A DNA stretch of 64,000 nucleotides from an uncultured Amphritea sp. (GCF_937127095.1 NZ_CAKZLP010000017.1:35729-99728), one strand, 5' to 3'; shown: positions 1 through 9,256, counted from the stretch's first letter. Program-made: numbers and translations. Notes: a model not told the origin generated them from the letters alone.

Positions 1-75
1 ACCCGAAGGCGCCGGCGGCCCAAATTATCCCAACATGTAGGCACCTTTTAATTGTACCTACTTGAGAGAAGTAAA

Positions 76-1992
76 ATGCAGAAACAGACTACAACAATAA
101 ACGAACCTTTTACCCCTTCGTTTCCGATCAAATGTTTGGCCGATATTGAGCAACTGGAACAGATTCCGCTGGAGCAGGCGTTGCCCGTGCGCAGCACTTA
201 TGAAATTATGCGAAATTCGGCGCACGCGTTTGGGGAGCGAAATGCACTCACTTTCCTGCGCACCACCAACCTATCTGAGGAGCCTATTCGTTGGACATAC
301 AACGAATTATTAGCGGGTATTAACCAGACGGCCAACCTTCTGCATGAGCTTGGGGTAAAACCTGATGATGCGGTGGCTGTGATGTTACCGGGCTGTTTAG
401 AGTATCACTTAGCATTGTGGGGCGGTGAAGCGGCCGGGATTGTGCAGCCTCTGAATCCGCTGTTGAACGATGAAAAGTTGATCTCGTTGATGAATGCGGG
501 GCGTGCCAAGGTGTTGATTGCCTATGGTAATGATGACGATAGTGGTATTTGGTCGAAAGCGATGCGTATATGCAACCAAGTGCCCACATTGACCCATGTG
601 CTTCGTGTTGCCCCGCATGATGAAGCCGCGTTGCCGTCTGATCTACCCAACAATGTGATTGATTTTACCGCTGCTCGTGCTGAACAACCCACTGATCACC
701 TTGTCAGCGGGCGTATTATCGAAGCGGATGATATTGCCGCGTATTTTCATACCGGTGGCACAACTGGTGCACCTAAGCTTGCACGCCATTCACATGGCGC
801 GCAGGTTTTTACCGCCTGGGCCAGTGTTAAATTTCAGGGCAGTACATCGCAAGATATCGTTATCAATGGTTTTCCGTTGTTTCATGTTGCGGGTGTTTTA
901 CCCGGTGCGCTAACGGCGCTTGCATGTGGCATGGAGACGATTATTCCAACCACAGCGCTGTATCGTAACCGCGATGTGATCACTGATTTTTGGCGCTTGG
1001 TGGAAGCCTATCGAGTCACGGTTTTGTCTGCCGTGCCAACGGTGCTAGCGGGGCTGGCTAATGTGCCACTCGATGGGGCTGATATCTCATCGCTCAAATA
1101 CTGTCGTACTGGTGCGGCGCCACTTTCTCCTGAGTTAACCGGACGCTTCGAGCGGTTATTTGGTCTGCATGCCCACGAGAGCTTGGGGATGACCGAGATG
1201 GCGGGTATTTCGGCAATTACTCCTCCCGGCGTTGTGGCACCGACCGGTTGTGTTGGATTTAGACTGCCCTATGCACAGTTACGTATCGTGGCTTTGGATA
1301 GCGAAGGTGGTGCAAGTGACAATGATATGCCATTGGGTGAGCAAGGTATGGTGCTGTTTAAGTCACCTAATCTCTTCTCTGGTTTTCTTGATACACAGTC
1401 GACCGGTCACGCGTTTACCGATGATGGTTGGTTGGCGACCGGAGATCTGGGCTGGCTTGATGATCAAGGCCGACTACATCTGAGTGGCCGTTCTAAAGAT
1501 TTAATCATTCGCAGTGGCCATAACATTGATCCGAAAGAGATTGAAGATGTGGTGTCTGCTCATCCTGCCGTGCAGTTTGCTGCAGCCGTCGGTGCGCCGG
1601 ATGCGTATGCGGGTGAGCTGCCGGTGGTTTTCGTCACACTGATTGAAGGGGCTAGTGCGACTGAAGACGAGTTGTTAGCGTTCACTGCTGCGGGGGTTGA
1701 TGAGCCACCGGCGAGACCGAAAAAATTGGTAGTGCTTGATGCAATGCCGATGACCAATGTCGGCAAAATTTACAAACCTCGTTTACGGGCGCTAGCGGCG
1801 GAAGCGGTGGTTCGTGACATGGTTGAAGTGATGTGTCTAGAGCATGGGTTGACGATGAGACCGAAGATTGAAATCGAGCAGGATCAGCGAGTGCTGGTGT
1901 TGCTGCATCATGTAGATCTTGAAGGGGTACGGCAGCGGCTGCAAGAAGCGCTGGCACCGTTGCCCTTTATCACGCAATTAGTCAGTCATTGA
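76..1992 (+). CDS. Acyl-CoA synthetase (AMP-forming, ANL superfamily)
   Basis: The protein should activate a carboxylic acid with ATP and then CoA in the cytoplasm. The AMP-binding P-loop THTGG-type motif reads TGGTTGAPK near residue 226. SLGMTE lies where GYGLTE is usual, followed by TGDLGWLD and GRSKDLII. The C-terminal catalytic lysine sits in NVGKIYKP near residue 564. I chose ATG 76 because GAGAGAA lies just upstream; a TTG 24 bases earlier has no such signal. Length (638 aa) and overall pattern fit the long acyl-CoA synthetase group that includes the family known as PRK07529. The substrate cannot be read from sequence. The TRAP transporter downstream and the DcaP-like porin suggest an imported organic or aromatic acid. 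The LGMTE variant and the extra C-terminal tail of roughly 70 residues are mildly unusual. Confidence 0.9.
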   Translation: MQKQTTTINEPFTPSFPIKCLADIEQLEQIPLEQALPVRSTYEIMRNSAHAFGERNALTFLRTTNLSEEPIRWTYNELLAGINQTANLLHELGVKPDDAVAVMLPGCLEYHLALWGGEAAGIVQPLNPLLNDEKLISLMNAGRAKVLIAYGNDDDSGIWSKAMRICNQVPTLTHVLRVAPHDEAALPSDLPNNVIDFTAARAEQPTDHLVSGRIIEADDIAAYFHTGGTTGAPKLARHSHGAQVFTAWASVKFQGSTSQDIVINGFPLFHVAGVLPGALTALACGMETIIPTTALYRNRDVITDFWRLVEAYRVTVLSAVPTVLAGLANVPLDGADISSLKYCRTGAAPLSPELTGRFERLFGLHAHESLGMTEMAGISAITPPGVVAPTGCVGFRLPYAQLRIVALDSEGGASDNDMPLGEQGMVLFKSPNLFSGFLDTQSTGHAFTDDGWLATGDLGWLDDQGRLHLSGRSKDLIIRSGHNIDPKEIEDVVSAHPAVQFAAAVGAPDAYAGELPVVFVTLIEGASATEDELLAFTAAGVDEPPARPKKLVVLDAMPMTNVGKIYKPRLRALAAEAVVRDMVEVMCLEHGLTMRPKIEIEQDQRVLVLLHHVDLEGVRQRLQEALAPLPFITQLVSH

Positions 1993-2013
1993 GGCTAGAC
2001 TAACGTCATGACT

Positions 2014-2042
2014 AGCAGGGTGCTTATCATCAGCACCCTGCT
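2014..2042 (+). terminator. Hairpin after acyl-CoA synthetase gene
   Basis: Perfect 10-bp inverted repeat AGCAGGGTGC / GCACCCTGCT with a 9-nt loop, 22 bases past the stop codon. No T-run follows, so it may act as a 3' stabilising stem or a Rho-assisted end rather than a full intrinsic terminator. Confidence 0.6.
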
Positions 2043-2140
2043 GCGCTGACTGAGTCACGCGCATGGATATGGCGCATGGGACTACAGAATAAGGACGCCG
2101 TTAGATCGATACTGAATTAATAATCACACCATGTTAAAAA

Positions 2141-2157
2141 GCAGAATTAAATTCTGC
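2141..2157. promoter_or_regulatory. Palindrome in TRAP upstream region
   Basis: Perfect inverted repeat GCAGAAT-TAA-ATTCTGC in the 480-bp AT-rich gap (1993-2476) between the synthetase and dctP. It could be an operator or a small hairpin. Apart from this and the sites at 2014 and 2415 I see nothing coding in the gap. Confidence 0.35.
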
Positions 2158-2414
2158 CAAGTAAAATTGTGTGTTTTTATAATTTTCTCTTAATACGTAC
2201 TCTATCTGTGCCTATAAAAGGAGAGATAATCATGTGCGTGAGCGGAAGTGAAAGCCGATATTACCCCTATTTATGCCGTAATTACCGCTATGATCACGAT
2301 TTATAACCCAAAAATAATATTGTATAGACGTTAGGCGTAAAGCGATTAAAGACGATTGTATAAATGAATACGAGAGCCTTGATTTTTGCTTTTAATAGTG
2401 TAAATTGGTACTAC

Positions 2415-2431
2415 GTTTCGCACAGCGAAAA
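2415..2431. promoter_or_regulatory. TTTCG...CGAAA operator upstream of dctP
   Basis: The sequence GTTTCG-CACAG-CGAAAA contains the palindrome TTTCGC-ACA-GCGAAA, 46 bp before the dctP start. A nearly identical palindrome lies at 8372 in the promoter of the DcaP-like porin. Its position fits a transcription-factor site; the factor is not in the window. Confidence 0.55.
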
Positions 2432-2476
2432 TAATCAAAACAAGCAAAGCTTAGACCGAACCGTAAGGAATTGAGA

Positions 2477-3529
2477 ATGAATCTAATAAAAAAGATGGCA
2501 CTTGTCAGCACGATGACGGCAGTGAGTTTAACCGCTGTGCCAGTATTCGCCTCTACCGTATTGACCTTTGGCGAACCAGGTCCAAACCGTGGCCAGCGGG
2601 CTGCGGATACTCAGTGGTTTGCAGACCAAGTTGAGTTGCGCTCGGGTGGCGATCTAAAAATTAATATCCAATGGGGCGGTGCACTTTTTAAGGCTAAAGC
2701 GGCGCGTCAATCAGTGGCCACCGGCGTTGCTGATATGGGTACCATTATTCAGGGGTATTTTCCAAGAGAGCTTGTCTCTTACAGCATCGGTGATATGCCT
2801 TTTGTTAACCAAGACGCTTGGGTTGGCACACGGGCATTGAATGAGCATATGCAAGATCCTGCCATTAAAGCCCAGTTGGCTGCGCAGAACCTCGCTTATG
2901 TTGCTCCGCACAGTGCCGGTAAGGTTGTTGTGGTATGTAAAGGCGACCCTATCCGCACGCTGGATGATATTAAAAATAAGAACATTCGTGGTATCTCAGC
3001 TTACGGTAAAGGTTTTGGTGATTTAGGTGCAAACCTCGTCAATATGAGTATCTACAAAGCTTACCAAGGGCTGGATACTGGACTGATTGACTGTACTCAA
3101 AGCTATTTGGCGCCTTCCGCTGCCCTCAAGCATTATGAAGTCAGCAGCAACGTGACCAAAGTAAACTGGGGACTGTTCGCGGGTCTGGGTATGTTTATCA
3201 ATACAAACTCTTATGAGCGTCTAAGCGCAACGCAGAAACAGGTACTTGATGAGGTTGCTGCCGACTATGTCGATTACATTTCTAAAAGTGCTTTGGAAGG
3301 TGAAATTACCGGTGAGAAATCATTAAAAGATGCCGGTCTTAAATTTTACACCCTGTCTGCTGAAGATACAGAAAAGCTATCTAAGGTGGGCGAACCTTAT
3401 ATCGTTGAGTGGGCTAAGCGTGCGACGCAAAGCGGTTTAGATGGTGATGCTATGGTTAGCCGTTATAGAGGTTTGCTGGATAAATACACTCAAGAGCTAA
3501 ATGAAAAGGGCTATCCTTGGGCTCGCTAA
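2477..3529 (+). CDS. dctP: TRAP transporter solute-binding protein DctP
   Basis: Periplasmic substrate-binding subunit of a tripartite ATP-independent periplasmic transporter. Residues 1-25 form a Sec signal peptide ending near VPVFA. The mature part has the DctP fold pattern: an early GEPGPNRGQ segment, KAKAARQSVATGVADMG for the ligand cleft, and the later YQGLDTGLIDC helix region. I chose ATG 2477 because TAAGGA lies 8 bases upstream; the TTG 6 bases earlier is less likely. It starts a dctP-dctQ-dctM operon, the usual gene set. The ligand is probably a carboxylate, given the upstream acyl-CoA synthetase, but the arginine-mediated specificity cannot be settled here. Confidence 0.93.
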   Translation: MNLIKKMALVSTMTAVSLTAVPVFASTVLTFGEPGPNRGQRAADTQWFADQVELRSGGDLKINIQWGGALFKAKAARQSVATGVADMGTIIQGYFPRELVSYSIGDMPFVNQDAWVGTRALNEHMQDPAIKAQLAAQNLAYVAPHSAGKVVVVCKGDPIRTLDDIKNKNIRGISAYGKGFGDLGANLVNMSIYKAYQGLDTGLIDCTQSYLAPSAALKHYEVSSNVTKVNWGLFAGLGMFINTNSYERLSATQKQVLDEVAADYVDYISKSALEGEITGEKSLKDAGLKFYTLSAEDTEKLSKVGEPYIVEWAKRATQSGLDGDAMVSRYRGLLDKYTQELNEKGYPWAR

Positions 3530-3653
3530 GGTATTAATTTATTGAGTTTTTTTGGGAGAACTAGGGATGGTTCTTGTTAACCAATGATGGTATTCAGGCG
3601 GAATACTGTTGGTCGTCAGGTTCATAGCTATTTGGATAGTAGAGGTAACTGTG

Positions 3654-4184
3654 ATGCTTAAAACATTAGAACTAGGCGCATTGGCCATTGCTGGGGCGTG
3701 TATTGTTGCCCTCGGTTTATTGATAACCACCACGGTTATCTTGCGGACGTTTTCTGGCGCAGGCGTTTCCGACGATGTGACCCTGGTTAGTGAGTTAATG
3801 GTCGGCGCTATCTTTTTGCCCCTAGCCTATGTGACCGCTAACTATAGTCACATCACGATTGATTTTCTTTTTAACTGGATGAATGAGCGTGTAAAGCTTT
3901 GGACTCTGGCCATTGGCTCTACCTTAAGTCTTGTTATTTTGCTGCCGCTAGCGGTAGCCGGGTGGAACGAATTTGCGCATGCCGTAGAGGCGGGCAGCTA
4001 TTTTTGGGGTGATCTGGATTTACCAAAATGGCCGGGCCGATTTATCTTTTTCCTCGGCGCACTGTTGTTTGTTTTGCGCTTGAGTATTGTGTGTATCGCA
4101 GACCTTCGTGCGGCGATCCGAGCCGATGCCGATTATCTAGTGAAACGCACCGATGCTGTTCACGACACCATTGAAGAGAGCTGA
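3654..4184 (+). CDS. dctQ: TRAP transporter small permease DctQ
   Basis: Small membrane subunit, 176 aa with about four hydrophobic segments, starting MLKTLELGALAIAGACIVALG. It works with the large DctM subunit to move solute with sodium or proton. The start is ATG 3654 with AGAGGTA upstream; an open frame reaching back to 3609 would add an unlikely leader. It lies 124 bp after dctP and 3 bp before dctM. The gap after the binding-protein gene is typical, since the binding protein is usually needed in excess. Confidence 0.88.
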   Translation: MLKTLELGALAIAGACIVALGLLITTTVILRTFSGAGVSDDVTLVSELMVGAIFLPLAYVTANYSHITIDFLFNWMNERVKLWTLAIGSTLSLVILLPLAVAGWNEFAHAVEAGSYFWGDLDLPKWPGRFIFFLGALLFVLRLSIVCIADLRAAIRADADYLVKRTDAVHDTIEES

Positions 4185-4187
4185 TTC

Positions 4188-5528
4188 ATGGATCCATTAA
4201 CGTTAGGTCTTATCGGATTCGGTTGTGCGCTAGTCATGCTGGCGATTCGGATTCCTATCGCCTTCACACTTGCAGGCGTTTCAACTGCTTTTGTTTTTAT
4301 TATTTTTGCTACGCGCTCCGGCGGCTTTGAAGTCGAACGCGCCATAGCACCAACCCTATCAATGGTATTTGCTAATACCTTTGATCTGGTGCACTCCTAT
4401 GACCTGAGTATGATTCCACTGTTTGTCTTATTAGGGCATGTGGCTTATCACACCGGCATGACAACCGATATTTATCATGCGGCCCGCATTTGGTTGATGA
4501 AAGTCCCTGGTGGTGTCGCCATGGCGTCGGTATTTGGTTGTGGTGGTTTTTCTGCGATCACCGGTTCGAGTATCGCTTGTGCTTCCGCAATGGGTAAAAT
4601 TTGTTGCCCCGAGATGCTGCGGGCGGGTTACGATCAACGCTTGGCGACCTCGACAGTTGCGGTCGGAGGAACCCTAGGCTCATTGATTCCGCCAAGTGTA
4701 CTTTTCATCATCTACGGTATATTTACTGAAATGTCGATTAACCGACTTTTCTTGGCCGGGATTATTCCTGGATTGCTCTCTCTAGCCGGCTTTTTGGTCG
4801 TTATCTATATTTGGGTTAAACGTAACCCTGAAGCGGCGCCTATTCCAGATGTTCAGCTATCAAAGGGTGATCGTCGTAAGGCAGCCATAAAATGTTGGCC
4901 TGCCTTAACTTTGTTTGCGATTATCATTGGCGGAATTTACGGCGGTGTATTTACGGCGACAGAAGCTGCCGCGATCAGTGCTTTTGTGGCCGTGCTTGTC
5001 GGTGTTTTACAAAAGAAACTTAATTGGAAGCAGTTCGTTCAATCGATAAAAGAAACCTGTACCCAGACCACATCGATCTTTTTTATCGCTGCGGGCGCTA
5101 AAATCTTTGTTGGCTTTGTTGCCTTAACCGGCATGGCTCCTGCACTGGTGGATATTGTCGAGTCTGCCGATGTGTCACTGTGGTTGTTGCTAGTCATGAT
5201 TGCCGGTATCTATCTGCTGTTAGGTATGTTCCTCGATCCACTGGGTATTTTAGTACTGACGCTACCGTTCTTAATCCCAATGGTAGAAGGTTATGGACTG
5301 GATCTCGTTTGGTTTGGTGTTGTCGTGATTAAACTGCTCGAAATCAGTTTGATAACACCGCCTGTGGGGCTTAACGTGTTTGTGATCGCCAGTGTCACCA
5401 CTCCAGCAGTGAAGGTGTATGACATCTTTATGGGTGTATTGCGCTTCCTGGTCATGGATATCATAGTCCTTATTGCACTCATTGCGTTCCCTATATTGTC
5501 CTTGCTGTTGCCCACCACGATGTTCTAG
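4188..5528 (+). CDS. dctM: TRAP transporter large permease DctM
   Basis: The 446-aa transport subunit has roughly 11-12 hydrophobic segments and the family's hallmark stretches: GCGGFSAITGSSIACASAMG, VGGTLGSLIPPSV, and FLDPLGILVLTLPFLIPM. The GSSIA and GSLIPPS hairpins correspond to the conserved ion- and substrate-binding regions of the IT superfamily. It begins 3 bp after dctQ stops, so the two are translationally linked. It completes a normal DctPQM set; nothing is missing. Confidence 0.93.
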   Translation: MDPLTLGLIGFGCALVMLAIRIPIAFTLAGVSTAFVFIIFATRSGGFEVERAIAPTLSMVFANTFDLVHSYDLSMIPLFVLLGHVAYHTGMTTDIYHAARIWLMKVPGGVAMASVFGCGGFSAITGSSIACASAMGKICCPEMLRAGYDQRLATSTVAVGGTLGSLIPPSVLFIIYGIFTEMSINRLFLAGIIPGLLSLAGFLVVIYIWVKRNPEAAPIPDVQLSKGDRRKAAIKCWPALTLFAIIIGGIYGGVFTATEAAAISAFVAVLVGVLQKKLNWKQFVQSIKETCTQTTSIFFIAAGAKIFVGFVALTGMAPALVDIVESADVSLWLLLVMIAGIYLLLGMFLDPLGILVLTLPFLIPMVEGYGLDLVWFGVVVIKLLEISLITPPVGLNVFVIASVTTPAVKVYDIFMGVLRFLVMDIIVLIALIAFPILSLLLPTTMF

Positions 5529-5574
5529 TACGTCGTTTTTTCATTTCCGCCCGTCTTTTGATATTGGGCATTCA

Positions 5575-5609
5575 GCGTCTCTTAATATGATTAAGAGGCG
5601 CTTTTTTTT
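5575..5609 (+). terminator. Intrinsic terminator of the dctPQM operon
   Basis: GCGTCTCTTAAT-ATG-ATTAAGAGGCGC (one G-T pair) followed by eight T residues at 5602-5609. The adjacent ISL3-type element starts exactly at the end of this T-run, so the terminator appears to have been its target. Confidence 0.85.
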
Positions 5610-6923
5610 GGTTCTTCGCAGGTTATGGGGAAATAGTTAGGAAGCGGTGGTGCCTTTCCGGTTAAGCTGTTGTCGACCAAAACCACAGTTTAACCAACAC
5701 CACCGCCAACATGGATGCTAACCTGCTGAACCTCTTCTGGGAAGGCTTCAAACTTGATTGCTTTGAAGTTCAGCCCGACCACTCGTTGTTAATCCAACTT
5801 CGCCCTTGCCCTGATTACATCCCCCTTTGCGGCGGCTGTTCAAAACCTTGTTATAAAGTCCATGACTGTCGAATCAGACGCGTCAGAGAGCGTGACCTGT
5901 TTGATCGCAAGGTCTGGCTGGATGTGCCTGTGCGGCGACTACGGTGTCGCCATTGCGGCCTAGCACTTGAGCGCATCGACTGGTTATCCGGTCGACTCCA
6001 CCTCACCAACGCGATGCGCTGCTGGGTTGAAACACTGTCTAAGATCCTGCCGATACGTCATGTCTCACAGTTACTGGGGTTGCACTGGCATACCGTCAAG
6101 AACATCGATAAGCAGCGCCTGAATCGCGATGTTGTGCCACCGAACCGCAGTAAGCTGCGACGGTTGATTATGGATGAGTTCGCGCTTCACAAGGGACACC
6201 GCTACGCAGCCGTAGCGATCTGTGCTGATACACAGCAGGTGCTGTGGATCGGCGAGGGGCGAAGCCGTGAAGCGATACGGCCATTCTTCCTCTGGCTTGG
6301 CTACGCCTGTCAGAATATTGAGGCTGTTGCGATGGATATGAATACCGCGTTTGATCTGGAGGTCCAAAAGCACTGCCCAAAGGCTCGCATAGTCTATGAC
6401 CTCTTTCATGTGATTGCCAAATACGGCCGCGAAGTCATTGATCGAGTACGGGTCGATCAAGCGAACCAATTACGTCACGACAAGTCGGCAAGGCGCCTGG
6501 TTAAGCGCAGTCGCTGGCTGTTGTTACGCAACCCTGAAAACCTCGCTGCAGATCAAGCTAACAAGCTGGATGAGTTACTCAGCGCAAACGCGCCGTTAAC
6601 GACTGTCTACATCCTGAAGGCGCAACTCAAAGAGCTCTGGTATGCACCTGACGAAAACACCGCGAGAGCGCGTTGGAAATGTTGGTTAGCCATGGCAGAA
6701 GAGAGTGGTATCCACGCCCTGCAGCTCTTCGCAAGAAGGCTGGGGAACTATCTTGAGGGCATTGTATCGAGTGCCAGCTATCGGTTGAGCACGAGTGTTT
6801 TGGAGGGGATGAATAATAAGATCAAAGTGGTGAAGCGGATGGCATATGGCATATGGCTACCGGAACAAGGCTTACTTCTTCTTGAAGATTAAGGATGCCT
6901 TTCCCGGTAAAGCGCGATGAACC
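5610..6923 (+). mobile_element. ISL3-family insertion sequence (about 1.3 kb)
   Basis: Left end GGTTCTTCGCAGG and, read from the right in reverse complement, GGTTCATCGCGC form imperfect terminal inverted repeats. The right repeat overlaps the transposase stop codon. Flanks are T8 on the left and T7 on the right, consistent with the 8-bp target duplication usual in this family, although a homopolymer makes this hard to prove. The second element at 62966 starts GGTTCATCGCGG, also next to an A-run, which supports these ends. Confidence 0.75.
5711..6920 (+). pseudogene. ISL3-family transposase with 7-bp duplication frameshift
   Basis: An N-terminal zinc-ribbon region (CGGC ... CRHCG, residues about 38-79) precedes a DDE transposase domain with IMDEFALHKGHRYA and AVAMDMNTAFDLEV. 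The open frame runs to 6892, but its last residues are foreign to the family. Near 6841-6856 the heptamer GCATATG occurs twice in tandem. Removing one copy restores MAYGYRNKAYFFLKIKDAF and a stop at 6918-6920. The duplication is therefore a +7 frameshift that swaps the conserved C-terminus for a short unrelated tail. Whether the truncated protein keeps activity is unknown; loss of function is likely. Confidence 0.85.
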
Positions 6924-7101
6924 TTTTTTTGGCACCTTCCAGTGATAAAACCACCAACCCTGAAGCGAGCGGCGTCCCGTCGCGATAAAACCTCGGAACA
7001 ACAACGGAGAGGCTCCTTCACGAGCCGAAGAAAATCTTAACTTACTGTCCGGGATTAGTTGACCACTACAATCTGAGTTATGCAGCCTATCTAACGAAAG
7101 A

Positions 7102-7139
7102 AGAGCCATTATCCGGAAGGGGGGGCGGATAATGGCTCT
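7102..7139 (-). terminator. Hairpin downstream of DcaP-like porin
   Basis: Perfect 13-bp inverted repeat AGAGCCATTATCC / GGATAATGGCTCT around a G-rich loop, 83 bases past the porin stop on the minus strand. It has no clear T-run. Between it and the IS end (6924-7101) I see no gene. Confidence 0.6.
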
Positions 7140-7221
7140 ATCTATTAAGTCCTTAGCAGCCGTTAATCAATCGCGGCCATTGTGTCTGGCATGGACTCGT
7201 TACTCAGACACGTTCATGGAA

Positions 7222-8316
7222 TTAGAACAGGTAACGGGCTGAGAACTGAATACGATTCAAACCGTTATCAGAAGAACCATCCGCATATTTCAGATTGGTC
7301 CGCTGTACTTCAGCGCCAAAACGTACTCGCTTATTAAGATCCCAAAGCACATTGGCATGTAGAGACTGAGTGCCGTCTAATGTCGTTGCAGTGACAATGT
7401 TCGGATCTGCCTGAGTGGCAGAATACATTAACGTTGAACGTACATCTTTGTTCCATAGATGGCGGTAAGCCACCGAAGCGCCAAAGGAGTTTACGATGTC
7501 AAACGTACTGCCAGAGCCTTCTGTTGCTGGGTGTATAAGACCCATATAACGACCCAAAGCACCGCCATTTAACTGCATCCGAATATCATCGGCTTTACCA
7601 ATTTTAACTTTACTGGTTAAGCTGATCGCGGAGCCTGTTTTAGTCTCGCCAGTGGTGCTTTTCAGTTGACGTAGCATCATCGCCGCAGAGCCGTGAAAGC
7701 CATCGCTGTTATAGTCATAGCGCGCGATCAGGTCAGGCAACGTGCCGGTATCGGTGGAGCCTGTTTGTGGATTTTCCGCTGCTAACATCACTTTGCTGTT
7801 TTCCAGTGGGATAGTGTAGCGTGCTTGGGCCTGTCGAACGAAGATGGTGCTTTTATGCTGACCAAAATCGATCAACTCACCTAGGTGTGCTAGATCCATG
7901 AAGGTTGACCAGGTTTGACCCATCAGGATACCGTCCATTTCACCATAGGCATGACGTAGACGCAGGCCGTGTGAGTTAGAAACAACCTCATTGCCTCCAC
8001 TACCGTAAAAATCCCCTTCGATATGTGTTTTTAGCGTCGAACCGTTGATCAGTGTGGAAGTTTTCAACCAGAAGCGCGATTCACGTGCGCTCATATCTAG
8101 GTTTCCGTCGTCAGCACTGTCGCCGTTTTTGAGCGCTGTGGTGGTAACAATGGTGCCGTTACCGGTATACGCAAAGTTGTTGTAACTCGCGTCAAATTTG
8201 ACATACCCACCAATATTGAAATCGGTATCACCTGCTTTAAATTCAGCAGCGTAGAGAGGAGATGTAAGCGTTGCTGCGCCTATCGCAAGAGCCAGCAGTG
8301 ATTTTTTTATTTTCAT
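7222..8316 (-). CDS. DcaP-like trimeric outer-membrane porin
   Basis: The 364-aa protein has a clear signal peptide (residues 1-23, ending SPLYA) and then EFKAGDTDFNIGGYVKFDA, the typical opening of DcaP-like channels. The body alternates short beta-strand patterns and ends in IQFSARYLF, with the terminal aromatic residue required for outer-membrane insertion. DcaP was described in Acinetobacter next to dicarboxylate degradation genes, and structural work showed preference for negatively charged solutes. Here it probably lets the TRAP substrate cross the outer membrane. The ATG at 8316 has GAGGATT upstream on the minus strand. It is transcribed towards the IS element. Confidence 0.85.
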   Translation of the reverse strand: MKIKKSLLALAIGAATLTSPLYAAEFKAGDTDFNIGGYVKFDASYNNFAYTGNGTIVTTTALKNGDSADDGNLDMSARESRFWLKTSTLINGSTLKTHIEGDFYGSGGNEVVSNSHGLRLRHAYGEMDGILMGQTWSTFMDLAHLGELIDFGQHKSTIFVRQAQARYTIPLENSKVMLAAENPQTGSTDTGTLPDLIARYDYNSDGFHGSAAMMLRQLKSTTGETKTGSAISLTSKVKIGKADDIRMQLNGGALGRYMGLIHPATEGSGSTFDIVNSFGASVAYRHLWNKDVRSTLMYSATQADPNIVTATTLDGTQSLHANVLWDLNKRVRFGAEVQRTNLKYADGSSDNGLNRIQFSARYLF

Positions 8317-8371
8317 TCATAATCCTCATCGTTAAAGCGCCAATTAATTTTGGTTTTTATTGTAAAATTAT

Positions 8372-8388
8372 GTTTCGATATGCGAAAC
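8372..8388. promoter_or_regulatory. TTTCG...CGAAA operator upstream of the porin
   Basis: GTTTCG-ATATG-CGAAAC, extendable to 7-bp arms TGTTTCG / CGAAACA. It lies 56 bp upstream of the porin start and matches the palindrome at 2415 ahead of dctP, sharing TTTCG, the same spacing and GCGAAA. Confidence 0.6.
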
Positions 8389-8424
8389 AGTATGTATTTA
8401 TACAGAAATTAAATACTACTTTCA

Positions 8425-8898
8425 ATGCTGGTAGTTTTAAATTTTATTTATTGTTGGAATAGTCTCGGTAAACGATGGGCTGAAAATGTGATTGGTGAAC
8501 TTGCAACGGAGGTGTTTTATCAACTGAATTTAGGGCGTAGAGGAGCTAACAAAAGCGAGTCAATTCACTTTTCATTGGATGACTTCGGCACAGGTTTTTC
8601 ATCTCTAACTTATCTTCAACGTTTACTCGTGGATCTGCTCAAGATTGATCTTACTTTCTTCAAGGATATGCTAGAGAAGCCTGATGATCGCGCTATAGTG
8701 AGAGGTATTATTGGATTAGCTACGGCTTTTAACCGTCAAGCAATAGTGGAGGGAGTAGAAACTACAGCTCATGGAACGCAGTTATTAGAAATGGGTTTCG
8801 AGCTCGCCCAAGGTTATGGAACTGCAAGACCAATGCCGGCTGCAGAGATTCCCAGATGGATTGTTCAGTGGAAGCCAGATCTAGCTTGGAGTAAGTGA
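8425..8898 (+). pseudogene. Remnant of an EAL-domain (c-di-GMP phosphodiesterase) gene
   Basis: Only the C-terminal half of an EAL domain is recognisable: SLDDFGTGFSSLTYLQ, LLKIDLTFF, AIVEGVET and ELAQGYG are present. The EAL signature and the first catalytic acids are missing. The first 45 residues of the frame do not resemble the family and lie in very AT-rich DNA. No start with a convincing ribosome site precedes the recognisable part. This is best read as a decayed fragment left by rearrangement near the IS element and the start of the defence island. Confidence 0.75.
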
Positions 8899-9210
8899 AG
8901 TTGCGGCTAGATAACGTCAAAGCGTTCAAGGCGAGTATAATGTATGCCCTTAACTGTAGTAATCCAGGCTTGATATAGGGCCTCCAAGCCACCAGCGTTA
9001 TAGTATATCTATGCGGTAAAGCGATAACGTTTGAGAAAGAGGGCAGCTTATAATTTGCTCTGTAGGCTAAGGAAAAAAATGCGGGGGCATTTTTAGGGGC
9101 ATTCTATAATTGGTCTTTATTATATTAATTAAAATTCAATGCCTTATGGATAGTATTAGATAGAGCTAGGCCCACCAAATCCTTCCACTTCACTTATCTA
9201 TTCAAGAAGA

Positions 9211-9256
9211 GAAGACCACCATCAGGCCAGCACTTTGCTGGTTTTTTTGTGCCTGA
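9211..9256 (+). repeat. Terminator-like direct repeat, copy 1 (left of abiE)
   Basis: It contains the hairpin CCAGC-ACTTT-GCTGG plus T7 (9227-9248), a good intrinsic terminator, followed by GTGCCTGAA. A diverged copy lies at 11381-11425, just past the abiE operon, so the two bracket that module. The rest of the gap 8899-9489 is AT-rich and non-coding as far as I can see. Confidence 0.6.

Noticed and set aside
6822..7109. Minus-strand frame across the right end of the ISL3 element
   Set aside because: It spans the IS boundary and overlaps the transposase 3' end; an artefact of the element end.
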